Of a stretch of DNA of 32,026 bases, positions 7,982 through 15,413 are shown one piece after another. Both the position numbers and the translations under genes were made by a program. Under the pieces are notes generated by a model. That model was given only the letters and a program-made list of their open reading frames with translations. It made no database searches and had not been told where the DNA came from. Position 1 is the first letter of the stretch. Each line of letters starts with the position of its first letter. The stretch comes from Flammeovirgaceae bacterium (GTDB taxonomy: Bacteria > Bacteroidota > Bacteroidia > Cytophagales > Cyclobacteriaceae): the NCBI GenBank assembly GCA_021299455.1, contig JAJTGQ010000016.1, positions 1 through 32,026 of the forward strand, written 5' to 3'.

Positions 7982-9372
7982 AAAATGCATTGAAGATCAC
8001 AATCGGCTTTTTGCTTTGTCTCACTTTCGTTTATCAAAGCGAGGCGCAAAAACAAACACCTCCTGCAGGTGGTACGCCAAAAGATTTTAAACTTCCAGAG
8101 AAGAAAGTGAGCCAACTTCCCAATGGCCTTCGCTCTACATTGGTTCAATATGGCGCTGTACCAAAAGCAGAGGTACAATTAATTATCAAAACTGGAAATA
8201 TTCATGAATCTGCAAACGAAGTTTGGTTGGCTGACCTGACAGGTTTGTTGATGAAGGAAGGAACCACCACCAAAACCTTTAAAGAAATTTCTAAAAAGGT
8301 GGCGGGTATGGGCGGAAACATCAATGTAAGCACAGGAATGGATAATGTTACGATTAGCGGCTCTGTGTTGTCGGAGTTTGTTCCAGAACTTGTGCGAGTT
8401 ATTGCTGACTTAGTGATGAATCCGGCTCTTCCTGCAAAGGAAGTAGATCGATTAAAAGCGGATTTAAAAAGGCAACTGACGGTTGAGAAGTCTGGTCCCC
8501 AATCTCAAGCCACTGAAAGATTTTTCCAGATCGTCTACAAAGATCACCCGTATGGCAGGTACTACCCAACAGCAGAAATGATCGATAGCTACACGGCTGA
8601 AAAAGCAAAAAACTTTTTTGAGAAAAATTTTGGCGCGAAGCGTTCAGTCATTTATGTGGTTGGAAAATTTGATGAAGTCGAAGTAAACAAGGCAATTAAT
8701 GATTCATTTACCTCCTGGAAAGCAGGTGCCGAAATTGATTTCCCGGCTGCTACTCCCACACGCACAAACGAGATTGCGATGATCGATCGTAAGGACGCAC
8801 CTCAAACAACGGTTATTCTCGGATTGCCAACACTAACACCAAAGGACAAGGACTACATGGCTCTTCAAGTTACCAACTCACTACTGGGTGGTTCTTTCGG
8901 TTCTCGAATTACGAGTAACATTCGAGAAGACAAAGGATATACCTATTCACCCTATAGTACAATACAAAACCGAAAAGGAGTTTCCCTTTGGTACGAGGAA
9001 GCAGATGTAACTAGTGAACATACGGGAGAGTCATTGCGCGAAATTTCAAAAGAGATAAAAAAGTTACAAACAGAGAATCCTTCCAAAGAAGAATTAGAAG
9101 GGATTCAGCGCTATATGGCCGGAACGTTCGTTTTGCAAAATTCAAACCCGGGCGGAATTATCAGTCAACTTAACTTTATTGATCTACACGAATTGGACGA
9201 GAGCTATCTGACCGATAGAGTAAAGAACATCTATGCGGTGACACCCGAGAAGGTGTCGCAAATAACAAAAGATCATTTTAAATATGAGGACATGACGCTC
9301 GTACTAGTGGGTGATAAGAAACAACTAGATCAACAAATCAAAATGCACAAGGACGCGCAGAAGCTAAAATAA
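7978..9372 (+). CDS. M16 family peptidase-like protein, non-catalytic partner
   Basis: This encodes a 464-residue secreted M16-fold protein with a signal peptide (residues 1-23, ending SEAQ). The HxxEH zinc motif is absent: the equivalent helix reads VWLADLTGLLMKEG. The C-terminal half keeps the Arg and Tyr signature of substrate-binding M16 subunits (GGSFGSRITSNIREDKGYTYSPYS). It therefore probably forms a heterodimer with the upstream catalytic subunit, as in other two-gene M16B systems. It overlaps that gene by 4 nt and is followed by a strong terminator. The catalytic inactivity is read directly from sequence. The pairing is inferred from family knowledge and gene coupling. Confidence 0.92.
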   Translation: MKNALKITIGFLLCLTFVYQSEAQKQTPPAGGTPKDFKLPEKKVSQLPNGLRSTLVQYGAVPKAEVQLIIKTGNIHESANEVWLADLTGLLMKEGTTTKTFKEISKKVAGMGGNINVSTGMDNVTISGSVLSEFVPELVRVIADLVMNPALPAKEVDRLKADLKRQLTVEKSGPQSQATERFFQIVYKDHPYGRYYPTAEMIDSYTAEKAKNFFEKNFGAKRSVIYVVGKFDEVEVNKAINDSFTSWKAGAEIDFPAATPTRTNEIAMIDRKDAPQTTVILGLPTLTPKDKDYMALQVTNSLLGGSFGSRITSNIREDKGYTYSPYSTIQNRKGVSLWYEEADVTSEHTGESLREISKEIKKLQTENPSKEELEGIQRYMAGTFVLQNSNPGGIISQLNFIDLHELDESYLTDRVKNIYAVTPEKVSQITKDHFKYEDMTLVLVGDKKQLDQQIKMHKDAQKLK

Positions 9373-9391
9373 ACCAGCCTCGGAAATGCTT

Positions 9392-9424
9392 AAAAAAAGT
9401 CAGGCGCAATACCTGACTTTTTTT
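9392..9424. terminator. Strong bidirectional terminator after the M16 pair
   Basis: AAAAAAAGTCAGG (9392-9404) pairs perfectly with CCTGACTTTTTTT (9412-9424) across a 7-nt loop. A and T runs on the two sides allow termination in both directions. It lies 20 nt after the M16 stop and only 7 nt beyond the end of the truncated vWA gene tail on the other strand, for which it would have been the native terminator. Confidence 0.9.
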
Positions 9425-9430
9425 ATATGA

Positions 9431-9493
9431 TCAGTAGCCTCCATGATACTTTCTAAAGAACCATTCGGTGAGAGCAAGTAGCAGAAAAATCAC
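9431..9493 (-). pseudogene. Detached C-terminal end of the vWA membrane-protein gene
   Basis: This stretch encodes VIFLLLALTEWFFRKYHGGY followed by TGA. It repeats the last residues of the vWA protein gene, whose intact end at 10328 reads FLLLALIATEWFFRKYHGGY. The first 39 nt (9431-9469 versus 10328-10366) differ at only two positions; further on there is a 6-nt gap and similarity fades by about 9493. There is no start codon or upstream homology, so it is a gene tail, not a gene. It lies immediately before the terminator at 9392-9424 and beyond the higBA genes. It is probably the original 3' end displaced when higBA arrived, or the remainder of a tandem copy. Confidence 0.75.
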
Positions 9494-9506
9494 TAATACG
9501 TGTGAA

Positions 9507-9866
9507 CTAAATTCCAAGAACAATGGAAGCATCTATTCCCAGCTTCAGGCTTATTTCCCTAGCTACTTTTAAAGTGGGTTCGCTCTTGCCATTAAGGTAT
9601 TCACTTACTCTGGATGTACTCACCCCCAAAAGCTCGGATAGCCGTTTTTGATTCAATCCCATTTCGGCCATGCGCAATTTAAGGACTTCAACAAGCGAAG
9701 TTTTTTTCACCGGATAGTTTCGCTCCTCATATTCTGCTACGAGATCAGACAATACATTTAGTTCTACATACCCTTTCGCATCTTTGTTTTCAATATTATC
9801 TGGGTTTTGTAGAAGTTCTTCCACGCGCTCAACAATAGCGTTGTAGTCCTTTTCTGTCTTTATCAT
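9507..9866 (-). CDS. higA: HigA-like HTH antitoxin
   Basis: This encodes a 119-residue protein with an N-terminal acidic region and a C-terminal Cro/C1-type helix-turn-helix at about residues 64-115 (GLNQKRLSELLGVSTSRVSEYLNGKSEPTL is the recognition region). This matches HigA/COG5499 antitoxins, which bind the HigB toxin through the N-terminal part and repress their own promoter. The start is 3 nt after the stop of the upstream higB-like gene, giving the toxin-first order typical of higBA. Its 3' end runs into the detached vWA gene tail at 9431-9493. Function is by family; activity is not shown by sequence. Confidence 0.88.
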   Translation of the reverse strand: MIKTEKDYNAIVERVEELLQNPDNIENKDAKGYVELNVLSDLVAEYEERNYPVKKTSLVEVLKLRMAEMGLNQKRLSELLGVSTSRVSEYLNGKSEPTLKVAREISLKLGIDASIVLGI

Positions 9867-9869
9867 AAG

Positions 9870-10166
9870 TCAAATATTTTCAATTTCCTTAATCTTATCA
9901 TAGTCTGCGTGTGTACCGATAAACCTGATGTAAACTTTTTTCGCATTAAATGAAATAATAGCTACCAATCGGTAATCATTTCCCTTGATATTGAAAACGA
10001 AACGATGATTCCCCACGTAGTCAACTTTATTAAAATCTAGCCTAAGATCGTTCAGATTCTCCCAATTTTTTTTCGTCACGGTATGGTACCAAAAGTTTAA
10101 AGAGATTTCGGAATCGGGATGTAATTCTGAAAATGCCGTTATCCTTTTATAAGTCACTATACGCAT
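9870..10166 (-). CDS. higB: HigB-like mRNA interferase toxin
   Basis: This encodes a 98-residue protein of the HigB_toxin (RelE-fold) family, ribosome-dependent mRNA interferases. Recognisable pieces are the N-terminal helix region, the strand FNIKGNDYRLVAIISFNAKKVYIRFIGTH and the tail DYDKIKEI. Family RNases use basic residues and this protein is rich in Lys, Arg and His in the right strands. It precedes higA by 3 nt. A perfect -7 promoter element lies 18 nt upstream of the start and overlaps an inverted repeat that may be the HigA operator. The module sits between the vWA gene and a duplicate of that gene's 3' end. Confidence 0.88.
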   Translation of the reverse strand: MRIVTYKRITAFSELHPDSEISLNFWYHTVTKKNWENLNDLRLDFNKVDYVGNHRFVFNIKGNDYRLVAIISFNAKKVYIRFIGTHADYDKIKEIENI

Positions 10167-10184
10167 TTTAGGTCTTCATTTTTG

Positions 10185-10215
10185 CAAAAATAGGCCATAA
10201 TATTACAAATTTCAA
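10185..10215 (-). promoter_or_regulatory. Promoter of higBA
   Basis: Read on the minus strand, TATTTTTG (10192-10185) matches the Bacteroidota -7 consensus TAnnTTTG exactly. TTG of the -33 element (10215-10213) lies 20 nt upstream. The predicted start of transcription gives a leader of roughly 10 to 15 nt before higB. Confidence 0.7.
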
Positions 10216-10239
10216 TATAAAATTCTATTATTTGTAATA
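10201..10239 (-). promoter_or_regulatory. Inverted repeat, candidate HigA operator
   Basis: TATTACAAAT (10201-10210) and ATTTGTAATA (10230-10239) form a perfect 10-bp inverted repeat separated by 19 nt. It covers the -33 element of the higBA promoter. The arm spacing would place both half-sites on nearly the same DNA face, as expected for an HTH repressor dimer or pair of dimers. The assignment to HigA is inference from position. Confidence 0.55.
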
Positions 10240-10327
10240 AATCTAATGGGAGAAACCTGTTAATCGGCAACAAAAAAGAAGTTATTCTCGCGCCCTTCTG
10301 CAATTGAACTTTATGCAATAAAGGAAA

Positions 10328-10366
10328 TCAGTAGCCTCCGTGATACTTTCTAAAAAACCATTCGGT
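10328..10366. repeat. Direct repeat flanking higBA (copy within vWA gene end)
   Basis: This 39-nt segment, the last coding bases of the vWA gene, matches 9431-9469 with two mismatches, at an offset of 897 nt. The two copies bracket the higBA module in the same orientation. Bases just outside the stop codons differ, so homology begins exactly at the gene end. This resembles an integration that restores the host gene's 3' end, but the copies are too coding-like to exclude an old tandem duplication. Confidence 0.75.
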
Positions 10367-12403
10367 AGCAATTAGAGCAAGCAACAGAAAGCAAAACCAT
10401 TTCAAGTTAATCAGTGAATTGAATGACTCGTTAGATCGAATAATGGCTTGGGGCTTCTCGTTTTCAACATCGGTTTTTAGCTGGGTAATTTCGTTAGCCA
10501 GATAAAATTTACCACCTGTCGCTAGTGACAACTTCCTTAGCAATCCAAAATCTGCGGTGAGATTTTGAGATTCAATATTTTGTGCGGTTACTAAAAACTG
10601 CCCACCAACCTGTTCACGCTTTCCCTGAATGTCAGTAGAAGATTTGAATTGATATACACCTTCAACCAAGCCACCTATTTGATAACGACTGCCGCCAGGG
10701 CTTGTGGTGTACTGATAAGAAGTAATTTCCCCCTTCTCGTTTTTTAATTCAATTGCGATAGTGTTGCCATAAATCGGTTCGAATAAATCATTGTATACTT
10801 GACTTTCGATAACCACTGGTGTAGCTTCACTGAATTCGGTCTGAATCGCAAAGCTTCTGAATTTTCGTTTGTCTTCCAATGTGCTTAGGTATTGTATCAG
10901 CTTAGAGAACACATCATCAAATACAACTGTTTTTTCTGTGTTGCTATACTCACTCAGTCTCCATTTCCAAAATCCTTCTCCTACGATTGCAGCCACCTTA
11001 TGTTTGTCTTCTACCCAAGTGAGTAACAAGGGGCGGTCGGTTGCCACACTTCCTATTCGTTGATACAACAAAATAGACGCATTCGTGGGAAACGAAAATT
11101 TCCCGAAGGGTACATTCAATGGGGGATACTTTGAAAATACCCCGTTGCTATTCTCCAAAAAGTTAAAGTCGCGAAAGGTTGTATTTATTACTGGTGTCAC
11201 CTCGTCCCACTGCCCATTGCCTTCAAAATTCAACGGAATCTGATTAGCCCCTAGTTGACGTAAATTGGATTGCATTCCAATAATCAACAGTAACGATGCT
11301 GATGAATTTTTAAATTGTTGGTACAAACTTGCGGTTCTGTTGTTGCGATCTGCCACCTGGTGAAAAATGACCAATTCAGCAGCATTCGGTTTAAGCATGG
11401 AAGGGTTCAGTTCCGTCACTCCCGGAATGTGTACGACTAACTCATAATTGAAGTTATTGTCTACTACGGCTTTGATGGCTTTTATATCCGGGTGAGGAGC
11501 TGGAGCAATCAACAAAATCTTCTTTCGTCCCTCGACTACCTCCACAAAAAAACTAGATCTGTTATTTTTTAGTGATGCTTCTCCCCGAACAGGTTCTACC
11601 ACAACATCTAACCGTTGAATACCTTTTTCTAACGCTTCAATTGAAAAGTCAAAGCCAAGGAATGAATTTGTGCCTGAATCCTTTTGTTGGGTGGAAAGTA
11701 CTTTGCCATTCTTTAAAACCGAGATCGTTACCTTCTGGTTTGGCAATTCCTGAACTATCACTTCAGCACGAACGGGAAATTTGTTTCCTTGATAAGTAAT
11801 CTTGTTGTAGGCAACATTTTTTAGCACCAGATCAACGCGATTCGTTGTGTCCCCCACACCGATTGTAGATATAGGCACGCGACCGGGAGAATAAAGAGGT
11901 GACGTTCCGGTATTATATATACCATCTGAAATCAATACAATGCCTGCCAAATTCTTTCCCTCATACCGGGCAGTGACACCTCGTATAGCGGAGGTCAAAT
12001 CGGATATTGGACTCGTAAAATGAACCTTATCAGTCGGGCTATTGTCTAAATTTGTTGTGGTGATTTCATAGCCTTGCGCCTTAAACTTGTTCTTTGTCTC
12101 CTCAATTTCTTTCAGGAGGCGTCTTCGAGTTAAAGAGTCAGTAGATTCCTGAACAGAATTTGAATTATCGATAAGAAAAGCTACGGTGGGCTTTTCAACC
12201 ATTTGATTAGTAATCTTTAGAATTGGCCCCAACAGCAAAACGGCAAGAAGCGCAACCAGTATTGCCCGCAGGACAAATAGAAATTGATTTACTCTTTCTG
12301 TCCAAGGTGCTTTCGCCTTGTACAATAAAAAAGCATATCCTAGTCCTACCGCCAGGCAAAGAAGAATATAAAATGGTGATGACTCAAACTGAAGGCTTTT
12401 CAC
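10328..12403 (-). CDS. vWA-domain membrane protein
   Basis: This encodes a 691-residue membrane-anchored protein. Two N-terminal membrane segments (about residues 11-28 and 41-62) precede a von Willebrand A-type domain. That domain has a MIDAS-like DxSxS motif at Asp79/Ser81/Ser83 (LIDNSNSVQES) and a later Asp160 in VLISDGIYNTG. A long extracytoplasmic region with beta-rich and amidotransferase-like character follows (VEGRKKILLIAPAPHPDIKAIK). A single membrane segment ends the protein at WFCFLLLALIATEWFFRKYHGGY. The start is GTG (12401-12403). Such proteins are common in Bacteroidota, and their role is unknown. It follows rarA with a 38-nt gap. Its 3' end occurs again at 9431. Confidence 0.85.
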   Translation of the reverse strand: MKSLQFESSPFYILLCLAVGLGYAFLLYKAKAPWTERVNQFLFVLRAILVALLAVLLLGPILKITNQMVEKPTVAFLIDNSNSVQESTDSLTRRRLLKEIEETKNKFKAQGYEITTTNLDNSPTDKVHFTSPISDLTSAIRGVTARYEGKNLAGIVLISDGIYNTGTSPLYSPGRVPISTIGVGDTTNRVDLVLKNVAYNKITYQGNKFPVRAEVIVQELPNQKVTISVLKNGKVLSTQQKDSGTNSFLGFDFSIEALEKGIQRLDVVVEPVRGEASLKNNRSSFFVEVVEGRKKILLIAPAPHPDIKAIKAVVDNNFNYELVVHIPGVTELNPSMLKPNAAELVIFHQVADRNNRTASLYQQFKNSSASLLLIIGMQSNLRQLGANQIPLNFEGNGQWDEVTPVINTTFRDFNFLENSNGVFSKYPPLNVPFGKFSFPTNASILLYQRIGSVATDRPLLLTWVEDKHKVAAIVGEGFWKWRLSEYSNTEKTVVFDDVFSKLIQYLSTLEDKRKFRSFAIQTEFSEATPVVIESQVYNDLFEPIYGNTIAIELKNEKGEITSYQYTTSPGGSRYQIGGLVEGVYQFKSSTDIQGKREQVGGQFLVTAQNIESQNLTADFGLLRKLSLATGGKFYLANEITQLKTDVENEKPQAIIRSNESFNSLINLKWFCFLLLALIATEWFFRKYHGGY

Positions 12404-12441
12404 TTATTCATATTTTGTAAGGGCTTTCATGATCATCCCTT

Positions 12442-13707
12442 CTAGTATCCATATTTTTCCTTCCAAAGTTTCCTGAGGTGACTTCTCATTTCCAGCTCGC
12501 GCGTATTATTTCCCGGGTCGTAGAATTTAGTCCCTTTAATTTGTTCTGGCAAAAATTCCATATTAGCAAAATTCCCCTCAAATCCATGGGCATATTGGTA
12601 GTTCTTACCGTAATCCAAATCCTTCATCAACTTCGTGGGCGCATTTCGAATTGCCAAAGGTACTGATAGATCGCCTGTTTCATGCACAGATTTTAATGCC
12701 AATTCAATTGCCATATAACTTGCGTTACTCTTTGCAGAGCTGGCTAAGTAGGTAGCGCATTGCGCAAGGATTATTCGTGCTTCTGGGTAGCCGATCAAAT
12801 TTACAGCTTGAAAAGTAGTGGTTGCCATTACCAAAGCCGTTGGATTGGCATTGCCAATATCTTCAGAAGCTAGAATTACCATTCTCCGCGCAATAAATTT
12901 CACGTCTTCGCCCCCTTCAATCATCCGTGCTAAGTAGTAAACGGCTGCGTTTGGATCGCTGCCACGAATTGACTTGATAAAAGCGGAAATAATATCATAA
13001 TGTTGCTCACCGCTTTTGTCATAGATGGCAATATGCTTTTGAGCCAGGTTCATCACCAGTTCATCGGTAACAACTACATCACCTGCAATGGCTTCCGCAA
13101 TCAAATCAACCAAATTGAGCAGTTTTCGTGCATCTCCTCCAGAAATAGCTATGAGCGCCTGTCTTTCCTTGATTTTAATTGTACGCTTCTTTAAACTTTC
13201 ATCGTGACTAAGTGCATGTTCGGCCAATTGAATCAATTCATCATCAGTCAACGGCTTTAGTACATATACCTGGCATCGTGAAAGCAATGCTGAGTTTACT
13301 TCAAAAGAAGGATTTTCTGTAGTGGCTCCGATCAGTGTAATGGTACCTTTCTCCACGGCTCCGAGAAGCGCATCTTGCTGTGATTTGTTGAACCGGTGAA
13401 TTTCATCGATAAACAAAATTGCACGATTGCTGTACTTAGCTTTTTCAATAACTTCGCGCACATCTTTCACACCCGCGCTGACGGCACTCAAAATATGAAA
13501 CGGTCGCTTAACCTCATTGGCGATAATATTTGCGATCGTTGTTTTGCCCACACCAGGCGGTCCCCACAAAATCATTGAGGGTACGTTGCCTGTTTCGATC
13601 GACTTTCTTATGATTCCGTTGATTCCCACCAAATGGCTTTGCCCTACCAAGTCTTCCAACTTAGAAGGTCGCATGCGTTCAGCTAGTGGCGGGTAAGCGT
13701 TCAGCAT
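12442..13707 (-). CDS. rarA: Replication-associated recombination protein A (MgsA/RarA)
   Basis: This encodes a 421-residue AAA+ ATPase of the RarA/MgsA/WRNIP1 family, which acts at stalled replication forks. Walker A is GPPGVGKTT at residues 49-57 (Lys55), Walker B is LFIDEIHRF with Asp101/Glu102, and sensor 1 is in GATTENPSF. The arginine-finger region LLSRCQVY is present. The C-terminal tetramerisation part (IRGSDPNAAVYYLARMIEGGED and PLAIRNAPTKLMKDLDYGK) is complete. Length and order of motifs are normal. It lies between a threonine aldolase gene upstream and the vWA gene downstream on the same strand. Confidence 0.96.
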   Translation of the reverse strand: MLNAYPPLAERMRPSKLEDLVGQSHLVGINGIIRKSIETGNVPSMILWGPPGVGKTTIANIIANEVKRPFHILSAVSAGVKDVREVIEKAKYSNRAILFIDEIHRFNKSQQDALLGAVEKGTITLIGATTENPSFEVNSALLSRCQVYVLKPLTDDELIQLAEHALSHDESLKKRTIKIKERQALIAISGGDARKLLNLVDLIAEAIAGDVVVTDELVMNLAQKHIAIYDKSGEQHYDIISAFIKSIRGSDPNAAVYYLARMIEGGEDVKFIARRMVILASEDIGNANPTALVMATTTFQAVNLIGYPEARIILAQCATYLASSAKSNASYMAIELALKSVHETGDLSVPLAIRNAPTKLMKDLDYGKNYQYAHGFEGNFANMEFLPEQIKGTKFYDPGNNTRELEMRSHLRKLWKEKYGY

Positions 13708-13810
13708 TTATTAAATGAAAAAAAAAGAAACAACACATTGATCGCAAAGCCCTTTTGCTCCGCATCAATCATGCCTTCCGATACCGGCATTGATTTTCCT
13801 AACTCATCCA

Positions 13811-14836
13811 TCATGAGAAGCGAAGTTGATTTAACGTATTGATTGTCTTTTGCAGCATAGCATCATCAAAATCCAAATGGGTGACCATTCTTATTTCATT
13901 GGCACTAAATGCCAGTGCCTTTATTTGGTGCTCTCCAATTTTCTCAAGAAACAACGCAGGACTTACAGTGGACACCAGTTCGAAAATCACAATATTGGTA
14001 TCTACTGGCATCACCGACTTAACAAACGAAAGTTGTTGCAGACATTCGCCAACCACTTTTGCGCGTGTATGATCCTCCTTTAACCTGTCAACGTGATGAT
14101 CGAGTGCATAAATTCCGCCAGCAGCGAGGAACCCTGCTTGTCGCCAGGCTCCACCAAATACTTTCCGCATCCTCCGTGCCTTTTTTGCAAATTCCTTTTT
14201 GCAAACCAATACTGAACCCACGGGCGCACCTAATCCTTTGGAGAGGCAGATCGAAATCGTGTCGAAGTATTTACCATAGTCGCCTGCATTTTCTCCTGTG
14301 GCTACTAATGCATTGAATAACCTGGCGCCATCCAAATGCATGTGCAAATTTTTAGAGCGGGCAAACACACTGATTTTCTCAACATCTTTCAATGAATAAA
14401 AACTTCCCGCCTCACGAACTATCGTATTTTCCAAAGCCACGACAGCTGTGCGTGGATAATGTTGATCATCATTGTTGATATTGGCCGCAATTTCATTGAC
14501 CGAAATTCTTCCGCGGTCGCCAGCCAATAGCTTCACACTAACATGGCTATTGCCCATCAACCCACCTCCTTCGTACTTATAAATGTGTGCGCCTTTGTAG
14601 CAAATCACTTCATCGTACGGATGTGTCAACACGTTAATTCCAATTTGATTGGTCATGGTGCCGCTAGGGCAATACACAGCTGCATCCATCCCCAACAGGA
14701 CTGCACATTTTTCTTCCAATTTATTCACCGTTGGATCTTCTCCAAATACATCATCGCCTACCGGGGCTAAAAACATAGCCTCTTTCATGGCCGGTGTTGG
14801 CTTTGTTACCGTGTCACTTCGCAGGTCAATTGTCAT
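13811..14836 (-). CDS. ltaE: Low-specificity L-threonine aldolase
   Basis: This encodes a 341-residue PLP-dependent aldolase of the beta-eliminating lyase/threonine aldolase family, splitting L-threonine or allo-threonine to glycine and acetaldehyde. The N-terminus MTIDLRSDTVTKPTPAM is diagnostic. His84 in KGAHIYKYEGGG stacks on the cofactor, Asp169 (MHLDGARLFNA) binds its ring nitrogen, and Lys200 (ISICLSKGLGAPVGS) is the Schiff-base lysine. It is full length. The 103 nt between it and rarA downstream contain no gene. The 102 nt upstream hold a GC-rich degenerate inverted repeat, but no clear promoter is seen. Confidence 0.95.
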   Translation of the reverse strand: MTIDLRSDTVTKPTPAMKEAMFLAPVGDDVFGEDPTVNKLEEKCAVLLGMDAAVYCPSGTMTNQIGINVLTHPYDEVICYKGAHIYKYEGGGLMGNSHVSVKLLAGDRGRISVNEIAANINNDDQHYPRTAVVALENTIVREAGSFYSLKDVEKISVFARSKNLHMHLDGARLFNALVATGENAGDYGKYFDTISICLSKGLGAPVGSVLVCKKEFAKKARRMRKVFGGAWRQAGFLAAGGIYALDHHVDRLKEDHTRAKVVGECLQQLSFVKSVMPVDTNIVIFELVSTVSPALFLEKIGEHQIKALAFSANEIRMVTHLDFDDAMLQKTINTLNQLRFS

Positions 14837-14938
14837 TGTGAAAAATAGAAAAAAATATGTTACTCAACGTTACTTAATTCGGCCGCAGGCCACATGCTTC
14901 AGGCCGCGCGCTTATGGCCTAAAGCTTTGATCCAAGAT

Positions 14939-15301
14939 TTAAAGCAGCTCCTTCCGTGGATCCCAAAATTTTTTGTCAAAATCCTGAACCTGATGATCTT
15001 TTACTTTGATACCTTCTTTTTCTAAACTCTTTTGCATGGAACTGGGCGGCACAAAATGATGACGGCCTGTGAGCAGCCCTTTTGCATTTACCACCCGGTG
15101 CGCGGCAATGCCTAGTCCGTGACAAGCGTTCATGGCCCAACCAACCATTCGCGCACTCATCTTGGTTCCCAGGTAATTTGCGATGGCACCATAGCTTGTT
15201 ACACGACCTTTCGGCACTAGACGCACTACCTCATAGACATCCTCAAAGAAGTTATTCTTATCCTTGGTTTTGGTTTTTTCAGGTAGCTTTCTTTTGGGCA
15301 T
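14939..15301 (-). CDS. Alkyltransferase-like protein (MGMT-fold, catalytic Cys absent)
   Basis: This encodes a 120-residue MGMT-family DNA-binding domain. It keeps GRVTSYGAIANYLG, the Arg51 finger (SARMVGWAMNA) and HRVVN, but the alkyl-accepting PCHR motif reads AAHR (residues 66-69), with Ala67 at the Cys position. It therefore cannot repair by self-alkylation and belongs with alkyltransferase-like (ATL) proteins, which bind O6-alkylguanine and flag it for nucleotide excision repair. The Cys at residue 60 is not the active one. The frame extends upstream to 15397, but the ATG at 15301 (MPKRKLPEK) gives the usual compact protein. It is divergent from the Ig-like protein gene. Confidence 0.9.
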   Translation of the reverse strand: MPKRKLPEKTKTKDKNNFFEDVYEVVRLVPKGRVTSYGAIANYLGTKMSARMVGWAMNACHGLGIAAHRVVNAKGLLTGRHHFVPPSSMQKSLEKEGIKVKDHQVQDFDKKFWDPRKELL

Positions 15302-15382
15302 TCCCTCAAAGTAAGCTACGTTTTTGGAGGAAAAAAAAGAGATGGAATAGATATTTCCTATCCAAAAGAGATATCCTTGAGC

Positions 15383-15390
15383 TAAATTTG
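15383..15390 (+). promoter_or_regulatory. -7 element of promoter for the Ig-like protein gene
   Basis: TAAATTTG is a perfect match to TAnnTTTG, ending 23 nt before the ATG at 15414. No convincing -33 TTG is found at the usual distance, so the call rests on the -7 element and position. Confidence 0.5.
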
Positions 15391-15413
15391 CAAGCATTAA
15401 ATTACTACGTTGA

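Noticed and set aside
7771-8178. 135-aa ORF antisense to the M16 gene junction
   Set aside because: Lies opposite two coupled M16 genes and shows no recognisable domain; a shadow frame.
13708-13810. 103-nt gap with a bulged TCAAT/GCC inverted repeat
   Set aside because: Stem has a bulge and no T run; no gene or clear signal.
14881-14920. GC-rich inverted repeat AGGCCA/TGGCCT upstream of threonine aldolase
   Set aside because: Short arms, long loop and no T run; may be chance or a decayed repeat.
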